64,000 bases of DNA, from contig NZ_CP019450.1 of the NCBI RefSeq assembly GCF_001983995.1, forward strand, positions 2,480,001 to 2,544,000. The letters are read 5' to 3'. The DNA comes from Halioglobus japonicus (GTDB lineage Bacteria; Pseudomonadota; Gammaproteobacteria; Pseudomonadales; Halieaceae). How positions within the stretch are numbered: the first letter of the stretch is position 1; the number at the start of each line of letters is the position of its first letter. The notes beneath the pieces are model-generated. The model saw nothing but the letters and a program-made list of their open reading frames with translations. It had not been told where the DNA came from and ran no database searches. The position numbers were made by a program, and so were the translations under genes. Shown piece after piece: positions 1 to 11,002 of the stretch.

Positions 1-2
1 AC

Positions 3-2697
<2,695 letters not shown>

Positions 2698-2730
2698 ATC
2701 AGCTGATGATCCCGTGTCATCTCCCCTTGC

Positions 2731-2774
2731 TGCGAATCGTTCGCAATAGCTAACAATCTGTGGCGAAAGTTCGC
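2731..2774. promoter_or_regulatory. Pair of GCGAA/TTCGC palindromes upstream of the KorAB operon
   Basis: Two related inverted repeats lie in the 205-nt gap before the GltD-like gene: TGCGAA-TCG-TTCGCA (2731-2745) and GCGAA-AG-TTCGC (2763-2774). The second begins about 31 bp after the first, close to three helical turns, so both would face the same side of the helix. This is the layout of a two-site operator for a dimeric regulator. The regulator is unknown, and no strong sigma70 -35/-10 pair was identified beside them. Confidence 0.4.
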
Positions 2775-2902
2775 ATAAGTAACCGAAAAGTAACGAATAT
2801 CAGACCGCTTGCGTGGTGAAATAGCGCCGCAGCTGTGCCACACTCTTAGCGCTTTAGGCGCAGCGGACCAAAAGCGCCCAATAACCACACAGAGCTGCTC
2901 AC

Positions 2903-4674
2903 GTGAAACAAACTGATACTCAGAACCCGGAGTACTTCCACAAGGTTGTGGATTGCCAGTACGCCTGCCCCGCGCACACCCCAGTGCCTGAATACATTCG
3001 CCTGATTGCTGCAGAACGCTATACCGACGCCTACATGGTCAACTGGGAATCCAACGTGTTTCCCGGTGTCCTGGGCCGCACCTGCGATCGCCCCTGTGAA
3101 CCCGCCTGTCGGCGTGGCCGGGTCGAAGAGGAGCCGGTAGCGATTTGCCGATTGAAGCGGGTGGCTGCGGATAACAAGGAAGATATTTCTGATCGTTTGC
3201 CGAAAATTCCCAGCAAGAAAAACGGCAAGCGCATAGCGCTGATTGGCGCTGGTCCCGCGTCGTTAACGGTGGCACGTGGTCTGGCCCCCTCGGTTACAGT
3301 ATCGACATCTACGATAACCAGTTTGCTGGCGGTGGCATGATGCGCAGCCAGATTCCCTCGTTCCGCCTGCCGGCGGAAGTGCTTGATGAGGAAGTGAACT
3401 ACATCCTGGATATGGGTATTAACGCGACCTTTGATACCTACGTTGACAGCCTCAAGAGCATTCTCGATAAAGATTACGACGCGGTATTCGTCGGCACCGG
3501 TGCACCCAAAGGCCGCGGTCTGAACCTGCCAGGCCTTGAAGATGCCAGCGAGCACGTTCACCTTGGTATTGACTGGTTGGCGAGTGTTGCCTTCGAGCAC
3601 CGTGACAGTGTCGACAAGAAAGTACTGGTGCTGGGCGGTGGTAATACCGCCATGGATTGCTGCCGAACTTCCAAGCGCCTCGGTGGTGAGGACGTTCGCG
3701 TGGTTGTTCGAAGTCCCTTTGAAGATATGAAGGCCTCTCCCTGGGAGAAAGAGGATGCCATGCATGAGGGCATTCCCATCTACAACAACCATGTCCCCAA
3801 AGAGTTCGTCATCAAGGACGGCAAGTTCTTGGGCATGCATTTTGAAAAAGTAGAGGCCGTTTACGACGAGGCAGGCAAACGTTCGCTGGTACCTACCGAT
3901 GAGCCGCTGGTCTTTATGGAAGCGGATACCGTGCTCATGGCGATCGGCCAGGATAACGCCTTCCCCTGGGTGGAGCGTGACCTCGGTATTGAATTTGGCA
4001 AATGGGATATGCCGGTGGTTGATCCGGTGACGTTCCAGTCAACCAACCCCAAGGTGTTTTTTGGTGGTGACGCGGCCTTTGGTCCTGAGAACGTGATTAC
4101 CGCCGTGGCCCATGGGCACCAGGCAGCGATTTCCATCGACCTTTTCTGCCAGGGCAAGGATGTTACCCAGCGCCCGGCGCCGGGCGTGACGCTGTCCAGC
4201 CAGAAGATGGGTGTGCACGAGTGGAGCTACGATAACTCGGTAGAGTCCGACCAGCGCCACATTGTACCGCTGGCACCGCTGGAAGTAGCACTGTCTGATC
4301 GCAAGGTGGAAGCCGAACTGGGTTTCGACAAGCCCACCGGGTTCAAGGAAGCCGAGCGCTGCCTGAACTGCGATGTGCAGACGGTGTTCGACGCGCCGCG
4401 CTGCATCGAGTGCGATGCCTGCGTGGATATCTGTCCGACGGACTGTATTACGTTCACTGACAATGGTGAAGAAACCGACCTGCGTGCGCGCCTGACGGGC
4501 CCGGCAGGTAACCTGGCCCAGGACTTGTACGTGTCCGCCGATCTGCCGACCGCGCGGGTCATGGTCAAGGATGAGGATGTTTGTCTGCACTGTGGCCTGT
4601 GTGCCGAGCGTTGTCCCACTTCCGCCTGGGATATGCAGAAGTTCCTCTACAATGTCATGAAGGCGGGGCAGTAA
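2903..4674 (+). CDS. GltD-like FAD/NAD(P)-binding iron-sulfur oxidoreductase (one frameshift)
   Basis: Related to the glutamate synthase small subunit and to electron-transfer partners of 2-oxoacid:ferredoxin oxidoreductases. The N-terminal Fe-S domain has CPAHTP and RTCDRPCEPACRR. An FAD motif IGAGPASLTVAR and a second nucleotide fold VLGGGNTAMDC follow. The C-terminus has two ferredoxin-type clusters (CIECDACVDICP and CLHCGLCAERCP). About 590 residues in total. The frame breaks at the C run 3285-3289: one more C joins LAP to LGYSIDIYDNQFAGGG and restores a single protein. GTG start at 2903. It lies 2 nt before korA, so it probably passes electrons between KorAB or ferredoxin and NAD(P). Confidence 0.8.
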
Positions 4675-4676
4675 TT

Positions 4677-6539
4677 ATGAAACGATTAGAATCCGTTAAC
4701 GACTTCGTCATCAAGTTTGCGAACGTCAATGGCACCGGCTCCGCCAGCGCCAACAATATGTTCGCCAAGGCCTTGTTCCGCATGGGCCTGCCTGTGTCGC
4801 CCAAGAACATCTTCCCCTCGAATATTCAGGGTCTGCCCACCTGGTACGAGGTGCGAGTCAGTGAGAAGGGTTACCTCGGTCGCCGCGGTGGGGTGGATAT
4901 CGCCCTGTCGGTGAATCCGCAGAGCATGGCCCAGGACATTCAGGAAGTGGAAGAGGGCGGTTACTTCATTTATGACAATACCAAGCCCCTCGATCTGCGT
5001 TTGGTGCGCAACGATGTCAATATTATCGGCATTCCTCTGACGCGCATCTGCAACGATGAGTACTCCGATCCTCGCCAGCGCCAGCTGTTCAAGAACGTCA
5101 TTTATGTCGGCGCGCTCGCCGCGTTGCTCGATATGGACTTCAAGGTGCTGACCGATCTGGTGAAGGACCAATTCAAGGGCAAGGAGAAACTGATCCTGCC
5201 CAATATCCATGCCCTGGAACTCGGCCATCAGTACGCGAAGGCGAATCTCGAGTGTCCCATTGGCATTCGGGTGAAAACGTCCGACAAGGTCGGCGACAAA
5301 ATTTTGCTCGACGGCAATACGGCGCTTGGCCTGGGCGCGATATACGGCGGCGCCACCGTGGCGGCCTGGTATCCTATTACGCCTTCGACATCCGTCGTTG
5401 ATGCCTACGAAAAGTACGTTCGTCGTGTTCGGATTGATCCAGGTACCGGCGAAAAGAACTACGCCATTGTTCAGGCCGAGGATGAACTGTCGGCGATTGG
5501 TATGGTGATTGGCGCGAGCTGGAACGGTGCCCGTGCGTTTACTGCCACCAGTGGCCCGGGTGTATCACTGATGAGTGAATTCCTGGGGCTGGCATACTTT
5601 GCCGAGATTCCCACGGTGCTGTTTGATGTACAGCGTGCCGGCCCCTCCACCGGTATGCCGACGCGCACTCAGCAATCCGATATTCTGTCGGCGGCCTATG
5701 CGTCGCACGGGGATACCAAGCAAGTGTTGCTGTTTCCCTCTACGCCCAAAGAATGTTTCGATTTTGGCGCCCAGTCATTTGACCTGGCCGAACGCCTACA
5801 GACGCCGATCATTCTGATGACAGATCTAGACCTGGGCATGAATGACAATATGTCCGAGCCGCTGGAGTGGGATGATGCACGCCAGTACGATCGCGGCAAA
5901 GTCATGACGGCAGAGCAACTCGAGGACGGCATTGAGTTCGGTCGCTACCTGGATGTGGATGGCGATGCCATCTGCTATCGCACCTATCCCGGCACCCACC
6001 CCAAGCGCGGCGCCTTCTTTACGCGCGGTACTTCGCGTGATGAGTACGCGGTGTATACCGAGAAGGGCGAAGAGTATGAGAAGAACATGCTGCGCCTTAT
6101 GCGCAAGTGGGACACCATCAAGGAATATGTCCCGCAGCCGGAAGTTGTCGAGGCCTCCGAGAAGACCGACGTCGCGGTGCTTTATTACGGCACCAGTGAA
6201 GAATCGTCCCGCGAGTCACTCGATCATCTCGCCGGAGAAGGCATTCACCTGAATGCCATGCGCGTGCGGGCTTTCCCGTTCAACGACGATGTGAAAGCGT
6301 TCATCGAAGACCACGAGCAGGTGTTTGTGATCGAGCAGAATCGCGATGCACAGCTGCGCACATTGCTAATGGCAGAGTTTGAGTTTGGTCCGGACAAGCT
6401 CAAGTCGGTGCTGTGTTTCGATGGCACGCCAATCAGTGCACGTAATATCAGCAAGCAGATTAGGCAGCATCTCAGCGGAGGGGCGATTGAGCCTCTGCAC
6501 CGCACCAAGATTGCCAGCCAGGCGGGAGAGTCAGCATGA
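4677..6539 (+). CDS. korA: 2-oxoacid:ferredoxin oxidoreductase subunit alpha (KorA type)
   Basis: Large subunit (620 residues) of a CoA-dependent 2-oxoacid oxidoreductase, most likely acting on 2-oxoglutarate. A gamma domain (about 1-200, with GYLGRRGGVDIALSVNP) is fused to an alpha domain that begins near GNTALGLGAIYGGAT and has the YPITPSTSV motif, followed by a transketolase C-terminal-like region. ATG at 4677 is chosen over the earlier in-frame start at 4581, which lies inside the preceding gene. It sits 2 nt after that gene's stop and overlaps korB by 4 nt (ATGA). The family architecture is clear; the exact 2-oxoacid is inferred. Confidence 0.87.
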   Translation: MKRLESVNDFVIKFANVNGTGSASANNMFAKALFRMGLPVSPKNIFPSNIQGLPTWYEVRVSEKGYLGRRGGVDIALSVNPQSMAQDIQEVEEGGYFIYDNTKPLDLRLVRNDVNIIGIPLTRICNDEYSDPRQRQLFKNVIYVGALAALLDMDFKVLTDLVKDQFKGKEKLILPNIHALELGHQYAKANLECPIGIRVKTSDKVGDKILLDGNTALGLGAIYGGATVAAWYPITPSTSVVDAYEKYVRRVRIDPGTGEKNYAIVQAEDELSAIGMVIGASWNGARAFTATSGPGVSLMSEFLGLAYFAEIPTVLFDVQRAGPSTGMPTRTQQSDILSAAYASHGDTKQVLLFPSTPKECFDFGAQSFDLAERLQTPIILMTDLDLGMNDNMSEPLEWDDARQYDRGKVMTAEQLEDGIEFGRYLDVDGDAICYRTYPGTHPKRGAFFTRGTSRDEYAVYTEKGEEYEKNMLRLMRKWDTIKEYVPQPEVVEASEKTDVAVLYYGTSEESSRESLDHLAGEGIHLNAMRVRAFPFNDDVKAFIEDHEQVFVIEQNRDAQLRTLLMAEFEFGPDKLKSVLCFDGTPISARNISKQIRQHLSGGAIEPLHRTKIASQAGESA

Positions 6540-7588
6540 GTTATCAAATTCCGAAGTTTCGCCACCCAGAACTGCCCGTCAACGACCTCGGTTATACCAA
6601 GGCCGATTACGAGGGCTCCATTTCCACGCTGTGCGCCGGCTGCGGTCACGACTCGATTTCCGGTGCTATCGTCAAGGCCTGTCACGAGCTCTCTATAGAA
6701 CCGCACAAGATTGCCAAGATGTCCGGTATTGGCTGCTCGTCCAAGTCGCCCACGTACTTCCTGGGTAAGTCCCACGGCTTCAATTCGGTGCACGGGCGCA
6801 TGCCGTCCGTGGTTACCGGTGCCGCTATGGCTAACCGCGACCTGATCTACCTGGGTGTGTCCGGTGACGGTGATACCGCCTCCATTGGCATGGGGCAGTT
6901 CGCCCATGTCGCGCGCCGCAACCTGAATATGGTGTATATCGTCATGAACAACGGTTGCTACGGTCTGACAAAAGGCCAGGATTCTGCCACCGCGGACGAG
7001 GGTTCCGTCAGCAAGAAGGGCGATGCCAACGTATTCAGTGCGATCGACCTGTGTTCCACCGCGCTGCAAATGGGCGCGACTTTCGTCGCTCGCAGCTTCT
7101 CTGGGGACAAGGAGCAGCTGGTGCCGCTAATCAAGGCAGCGATCAGTCATCGCGGTTTTGCGCTGATTGACGTGGTATCTCCCTGTGTGACGTTCAACAA
7201 CAACGCCGGCTCGACCAAAAGCTACGAGTTTGTGCGCGAACACGCAGAGGCTACAGGCACGGTCGACTTTGTGCCTATGCAGAAGGAAATCACCACCGAC
7301 TACGCGCCCGGCTCCAGTCATGAGGTGACTCTGCACGATGGCTCTTCCATTCATCTTTACAAGATGAGCGAAGACCTGGATCCCTTTGACCGTACTTCCG
7401 CCCTGATGAATATGGAGAAGCACCGCACTGCCGGCGATATCCTGACGGGGCTGATCTATATGGACAAGGATTCCCGCGACCTGCACGACGTTCTGGAGAC
7501 CTCCAGACGTCCTCTCAACACCCTGGATGCCGAGGATCTTTGCCCCGGCAACCAGATGCTCAAGAACATTAACGCAAGCCTGCGTTAA
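6536..7588 (+). CDS. korB: 2-oxoacid:ferredoxin oxidoreductase subunit beta (KorB type)
   Basis: Thiamine-diphosphate subunit, 350 residues. N-terminal cysteines in TLCAGCGHD and GIGCSSKSP fit the Fe-S ligands of this family. GDGDTASIGMGQF followed by NNGCYGLTKGQ is the TPP/Mg2+ motif. It is translationally coupled to korA and pairs with it for oxidative decarboxylation of a 2-oxoacid to the acyl-CoA with ferredoxin as acceptor. This window also encodes a complete NAD-linked 2-oxoglutarate dehydrogenase, so KorAB is not needed simply to close the oxidative TCA cycle. Confidence 0.88.
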   Translation: MSYQIPKFRHPELPVNDLGYTKADYEGSISTLCAGCGHDSISGAIVKACHELSIEPHKIAKMSGIGCSSKSPTYFLGKSHGFNSVHGRMPSVVTGAAMANRDLIYLGVSGDGDTASIGMGQFAHVARRNLNMVYIVMNNGCYGLTKGQDSATADEGSVSKKGDANVFSAIDLCSTALQMGATFVARSFSGDKEQLVPLIKAAISHRGFALIDVVSPCVTFNNNAGSTKSYEFVREHAEATGTVDFVPMQKEITTDYAPGSSHEVTLHDGSSIHLYKMSEDLDPFDRTSALMNMEKHRTAGDILTGLIYMDKDSRDLHDVLETSRRPLNTLDAEDLCPGNQMLKNINASLR

Positions 7589-7595
7589 TTCGACA

Positions 7596-7637
7596 CCCGG
7601 TGCCCTGTTTAGCCAAAAGCGGGGCCACCGGGCGATT
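7596..7637 (+). terminator. Weak terminator-like hairpin after korB
   Basis: CCCGGTG (7596-7602) pairs with CACCGGG (7626-7632), followed by ATTTTA. The loop is long (23 nt), although an inner GGGGC may pair with GCCC, and the T tract is short. Termination here is plausible but not strong. Confidence 0.3.
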
Positions 7638-7667
7638 TTATGGTCCTGTTTGTAATTCTTTGGCCGA

Positions 7668-7696
7668 TTGTCATTTTGTTGTCATAATTTCATCAT
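7668..7696 (+). promoter_or_regulatory. Pho box upstream of phoB
   Basis: TTGTCAT at 7668 and TTGTCAT at 7679 form a perfect direct repeat with an 11-bp period, followed by a degenerate third unit TCATCAT at 7690. The 7-bp repeats separated by 4-bp AT-rich spacers are the known PhoB binding architecture. The box is 38 nt before the phoB start, so phoBR is probably autoregulated under phosphate limitation. Confidence 0.8.
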
Positions 7697-7733
7697 CTAA
7701 TACCTGCATTCAGGTGAATGAAGGAAATGGGCT

Positions 7734-8438
7734 GTGATTGGCGAACGTACTGTTCTGGTTGTCGATGATGAATTTGCGATCCGCGATATGCTGCGCATGG
7801 CGCTCGAGATCGCTGAATTTCGTTGCCTGGAAGCGCCTAATATTCAGGAAGCGTATGCCGCTGTGGTCGATCATCGCCCCGACATTATCCTGCTCGACTG
7901 GATGCTGCCCGGCGGCAGTGGCCTGGAGCTGCTGCGCAGGCTTAAGCGCGACGACACGTTCCGTGAGATACCGGTGATTATGCTGACCGCCAAGACAGCG
8001 GAGGATAACGTCATTCAGGGGCTTGATGTTGGCGCCGATGATTACATCACCAAGCCGTTTGCCCCCCGTGAGTTAATTGCCCGGATCAAGGCGTTGCTGC
8101 GCCGTACGGTGGGCGGTGAGGAAAATGCCCGGATGGAGGTCAACGGCCTCATTTTGGATGGGGAAAGTCGCAGGGTGTTCGTGGGCGACGACGCCGTCGA
8201 TATGGGGCCAACGGAATTCAAGCTGCTGCAGTTTTTTATGTCGCATCCGGAGCGCGCCTATACCCGGGGCCAACTCCTGGACCAGGTATGGGGAGCCAAT
8301 GTGTATGTGGAAGAGCGCACCGTGGATGTCCACATCCGCCGGTTGCGCAAAGCGTTGCAGGGCGCGGATGCCGACCACAGTAATTTGATCCAGACCGTGC
8401 GCGGCACGGGCTATCGTTTTTCATCACGCGGGATATAG
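7734..8438 (+). CDS. phoB: Phosphate regulon response regulator PhoB
   Basis: OmpR-class response regulator, 234 residues. The receiver domain has acidic pocket D11/D12, phospho-acceptor D55 in LLDWMLPGG, T85 and K107 in TKPF. The C-terminal winged helix has the expected YTRGQLLDQVWG, VDVHIRRLRKAL and VRGTGYRFS segments. GTG at 7734 follows AAGGAAAT. It binds Pho boxes and activates phosphate-starvation genes. phoR follows 18 nt later, and a Pho box lies just upstream. Confidence 0.95.
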   Translation: MIGERTVLVVDDEFAIRDMLRMALEIAEFRCLEAPNIQEAYAAVVDHRPDIILLDWMLPGGSGLELLRRLKRDDTFREIPVIMLTAKTAEDNVIQGLDVGADDYITKPFAPRELIARIKALLRRTVGGEENARMEVNGLILDGESRRVFVGDDAVDMGPTEFKLLQFFMSHPERAYTRGQLLDQVWGANVYVEERTVDVHIRRLRKALQGADADHSNLIQTVRGTGYRFSSRGI

Positions 8439-8456
8439 GGGGCAACGCCGGAACCT

Positions 8457-9725
8457 ATGGAGTGGTTGGCATCGGTATTTCGGCTGATAGGCACGATCGC
8501 ACTCGCGGCCTTGGCGGGCTTTTACTTCGGTAATCCACTGGTATGGGCGCTGCTTGCTGCAATTGGTCTGCTGCTGTTCTGGTCGCTGCAGTTGTGGCGG
8601 CTCCAGGAATGGCTCGCTGACAGTAGTAAGGCGCCGCCAGACCTGTTTGGTGTGTGGGGCGAGGTTGTCGCCCGCGTCTACAAGGGTCAGCGCAAGGCAA
8701 CTGCCACTGAAGAGCGACTGCAGTCGACGGTGGATTATCTTCTGGATTCATTTGCCGCGATGCGCGATGGCGTGGTGATTATTGATAGTCAGGGAGCGCT
8801 GCGCTGGTGTAACGATGCTGCCCAGGGCTTGCTGACGCTGCGCTATCCGGACGATATTGGCCAGGCCATATCCAATATCGTGCGCCAGCCTGAGTTTGCC
8901 GAATATCTTACGGAGGGCGACTATGGCGATCCGCTGGTATTTGAGACCAGCGGGCCTATCAAGTTTCACCTGCAGCTGGTGGTTACCCAGTTTGCAGAGG
9001 GCGATACCTTGTTATTCGTCCGGGATGTAACCAATGTGGTGCGCACAGAGCAGATGCGGCGCGACTTTGTCGGCAACGTTTCGCACGAATTGCGTACCCC
9101 ACTGACGGTGATAAGCGGTTACCTCGGAACGTTCATCGCTGACCCTGGCAACATTCCGCAGCAGTATGTGCGCGCAATGACACAAATGGCCGGGCAGGCA
9201 GATCGGATGGAAAACCTGCTCAAGGATTTGCTCTGGCTGTCGCGTATTGAGAGCACCGAGAGCCAGGCCAAGGGAGAGACTGTCGACGTGGCCACATTGC
9301 TGGAGGAGTTGAAGGAAGAGGTGAGCAACACACATCCGGACAATCCGCTACAATTGGATATACAGAGTCAGGGCAAGGTCTCCGGCGATTATCGGGAATT
9401 GTATAGCGCTGTCTCTAATCTGGTGTTCAACGCCTTTAAGTACAGTGATGAGGGTGTTCCTGTCACGGCTCGTTGGCGCCAGGATGAGAGGAATTTGATA
9501 CTGGACATCGTCGATCAGGGGATTGGTATTGATCCCCGTCATTTTGCCCGGTTAACAGAGCGCTTTTATCGTGTGGACGATAGTCGCTCTTCCGAGACGG
9601 GGGGTACCGGTCTCGGCCTGGCCATTGTGAAACACGTGGCCGCAGCGCATGGTGCGCAATTGGATATTGATAGCAAACTGGGGTCGGGGAGTACCTTCTC
9701 TCTGGTATTCCCTTCGCAAGACTAG
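8457..9725 (+). CDS. phoR: Phosphate regulon sensor histidine kinase PhoR
   Basis: Inner-membrane histidine kinase, 422 residues. Two N-terminal hydrophobic helices (about 8-46) have almost no periplasmic loop, typical of PhoR, which senses through the PstSCAB-PhoU complex and not an external ligand. A PAS-like region (about 95-190) precedes the HisKA motif NVSHELRTPLT with phosphorylated H210. N box SAVSNLVFNAF and G boxes DQGIGIDP and GTGLGLAIV complete the ATPase domain. It phosphorylates PhoB and is 18 nt before phoU. Confidence 0.94.
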   Translation: MEWLASVFRLIGTIALAALAGFYFGNPLVWALLAAIGLLLFWSLQLWRLQEWLADSSKAPPDLFGVWGEVVARVYKGQRKATATEERLQSTVDYLLDSFAAMRDGVVIIDSQGALRWCNDAAQGLLTLRYPDDIGQAISNIVRQPEFAEYLTEGDYGDPLVFETSGPIKFHLQLVVTQFAEGDTLLFVRDVTNVVRTEQMRRDFVGNVSHELRTPLTVISGYLGTFIADPGNIPQQYVRAMTQMAGQADRMENLLKDLLWLSRIESTESQAKGETVDVATLLEELKEEVSNTHPDNPLQLDIQSQGKVSGDYRELYSAVSNLVFNAFKYSDEGVPVTARWRQDERNLILDIVDQGIGIDPRHFARLTERFYRVDDSRSSETGGTGLGLAIVKHVAAAHGAQLDIDSKLGSGSTFSLVFPSQD

Positions 9726-9743
9726 AGCCCCGAGGAACAGGAT

Positions 9744-10463
9744 ATGCTTAAGCAGGACGATTACAAACAGCACATTTCCGAGAAGTTCAATACTGAACTT
9801 GAGGCCATCAAAAATCACTTGCTGGAAATGGGCGGCAAGGTAGAGCAGCAGCTCAGTGAGGCGGTAGAGGCGTTGGTCTCTCGTGACACGGGTGAGGCCG
9901 AGACCATTGTGCAGCGCGATCACGAGGTCAACGAAATGGAGATGGCCATCGATGACGAGTGCGCCACTATCCTGGCCCGGCGTCAGCCTGCGGCCAGCGA
10001 TTTGCGCCTGGTTGTGGCGGTTATGAAGGTAAATACCGACGTTGAGCGCATTGGTGATGAGGCAGCCAAAATCGCCCGCCAGGCCATTCGCCTCGCAGAG
10101 GAAAACATCTCGCCGAGCAACTACGTCGAGATTCGCCATATTGGGAGTCATGTGGCCTCCATGCTGCGCAAATCGCTCGACGCCTTTGCTCGCCTGGACC
10201 TGGAGCTTGCGGTAGAGGTGGTTAAGGAAGACCGGGCGGTCGACAAGGAGTACGACAGTGCCATGCGCGCCCTGATGACCTTTATGATGGAGGATCCGCG
10301 CGATATCGGGCCGATTCTCAACGAAATGTGGGCACTGCGCAGTCTGGAGCGCATCGGCGATCACGCGGCCAATATTGCCGAGCACGTGGTCTATCTGGTG
10401 CGCGGACAGGATGTGCGTCATCGCAGCCTGGAAGATTTCATCGAGCAGGTTGGCGATATTTGA
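9744..10463 (+). CDS. phoU: Phosphate signaling protein PhoU
   Basis: 239-residue helical protein made of two PhoU domains. E/DxxxD-type acidic metal-binding stretches (for example DVERIGDEAAKIARQ and SLERIGDHAANIAEH) occur once per half. It links Pst transporter state to PhoR and keeps the regulon off when phosphate is plentiful. A good ribosome site (GAGGAACAGGAT) precedes the ATG. The gene follows phoBR here and does not close the pst operon as in E. coli. Its TGA overlaps the TTG start of the next gene. Confidence 0.93.
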   Translation: MLKQDDYKQHISEKFNTELEAIKNHLLEMGGKVEQQLSEAVEALVSRDTGEAETIVQRDHEVNEMEMAIDDECATILARRQPAASDLRLVVAVMKVNTDVERIGDEAAKIARQAIRLAEENISPSNYVEIRHIGSHVASMLRKSLDAFARLDLELAVEVVKEDRAVDKEYDSAMRALMTFMMEDPRDIGPILNEMWALRSLERIGDHAANIAEHVVYLVRGQDVRHRSLEDFIEQVGDI

Positions 10464-10843
10464 TTTATCAGGGTAGCTGTCACTGCCAGGCCGTGCGGTT
10501 TCAGGTTGAAACCCCGGCAGCGGTGGAAATTGAGCGCTGTAATTGCTCTGTTTGCCGCAAGTCCGGCTACCTGCACCTGATTGTCCCCCGCTCGCGTTTC
10601 ACCCTGTTGGCGGGCGAGGAGCACATCACCACATACACGTTTAACAGTGGCATAGCCCAACATACCTTTTGCAAGATTTGCGGTATCAAACCCTTCTATA
10701 CGCCGCGTTCCAATCCCGATGGCATCGACGTTAACCTGAATTGTCTCGACGAAATGCCGGCGCAGGTGAATATTGTCGAGTTCGATGGCCAGGACTGGGA
10801 AAACAACGCTCACAAGCTCGCCCACAAGTCGGTCGAGATTTGA
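10460..10843 (+). CDS. GFA-family (glutathione-dependent formaldehyde-activating enzyme-like) zinc protein
   Basis: 127-residue protein of the GFA/CENP-V fold. Zinc-binding cysteines occur as CHC (7, 9), CNCSVC (27, 29, 32) and CKIC (71, 74), with the typical start YQGSCHCQAVRF. The TTG at 10460 overlaps the phoU stop (TTGA) and gives the canonical N-terminus, so it is preferred to an upstream in-frame ATG inside phoU. The family name comes from a glutathione-formaldehyde adduct activity, but most members are uncharacterised. Location behind phoU suggests coexpression with the Pho regulon; no phosphate role is known. Confidence 0.82.
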   Translation: MIYQGSCHCQAVRFQVETPAAVEIERCNCSVCRKSGYLHLIVPRSRFTLLAGEEHITTYTFNSGIAQHTFCKICGIKPFYTPRSNPDGIDVNLNCLDEMPAQVNIVEFDGQDWENNAHKLAHKSVEI

Positions 10844-10907
10844 CATGAAAGCCCGCCCCAGTAGCCCTTGTTGTCGCTAATTTTTCATATAAAACAATAG
10901 GATACGA

Positions 10908-10936
10908 CTGTAATATTCCCGTAACATTTTCGCCAT
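10908..10936 (+). promoter_or_regulatory. Pho box upstream of pstS
   Basis: CTGTAAT (10908), CCGTAAC (10919) and TCGCCAT (10930) recur every 11 bp with 4-nt spacers, matching the PhoB direct-repeat pattern. The first two units resemble CTGTCAT most closely. The site is about 65 nt before the pstS start, leaving room for a sigma70 -10 element and leader. Confidence 0.72.
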
Positions 10937-11002
10937 AGACTGCTCCAGAATCCCTGCCAGTTGGCGGGGAAATATCGCCAAGACTCAGGGAGTTCTCAGC
11001 AA

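Noticed and set aside
2903-4674. The broken GltD-like gene as a true pseudogene
   Set aside because: All motifs on both sides are intact, and one C restores the full protein; it also heads an intact operon.
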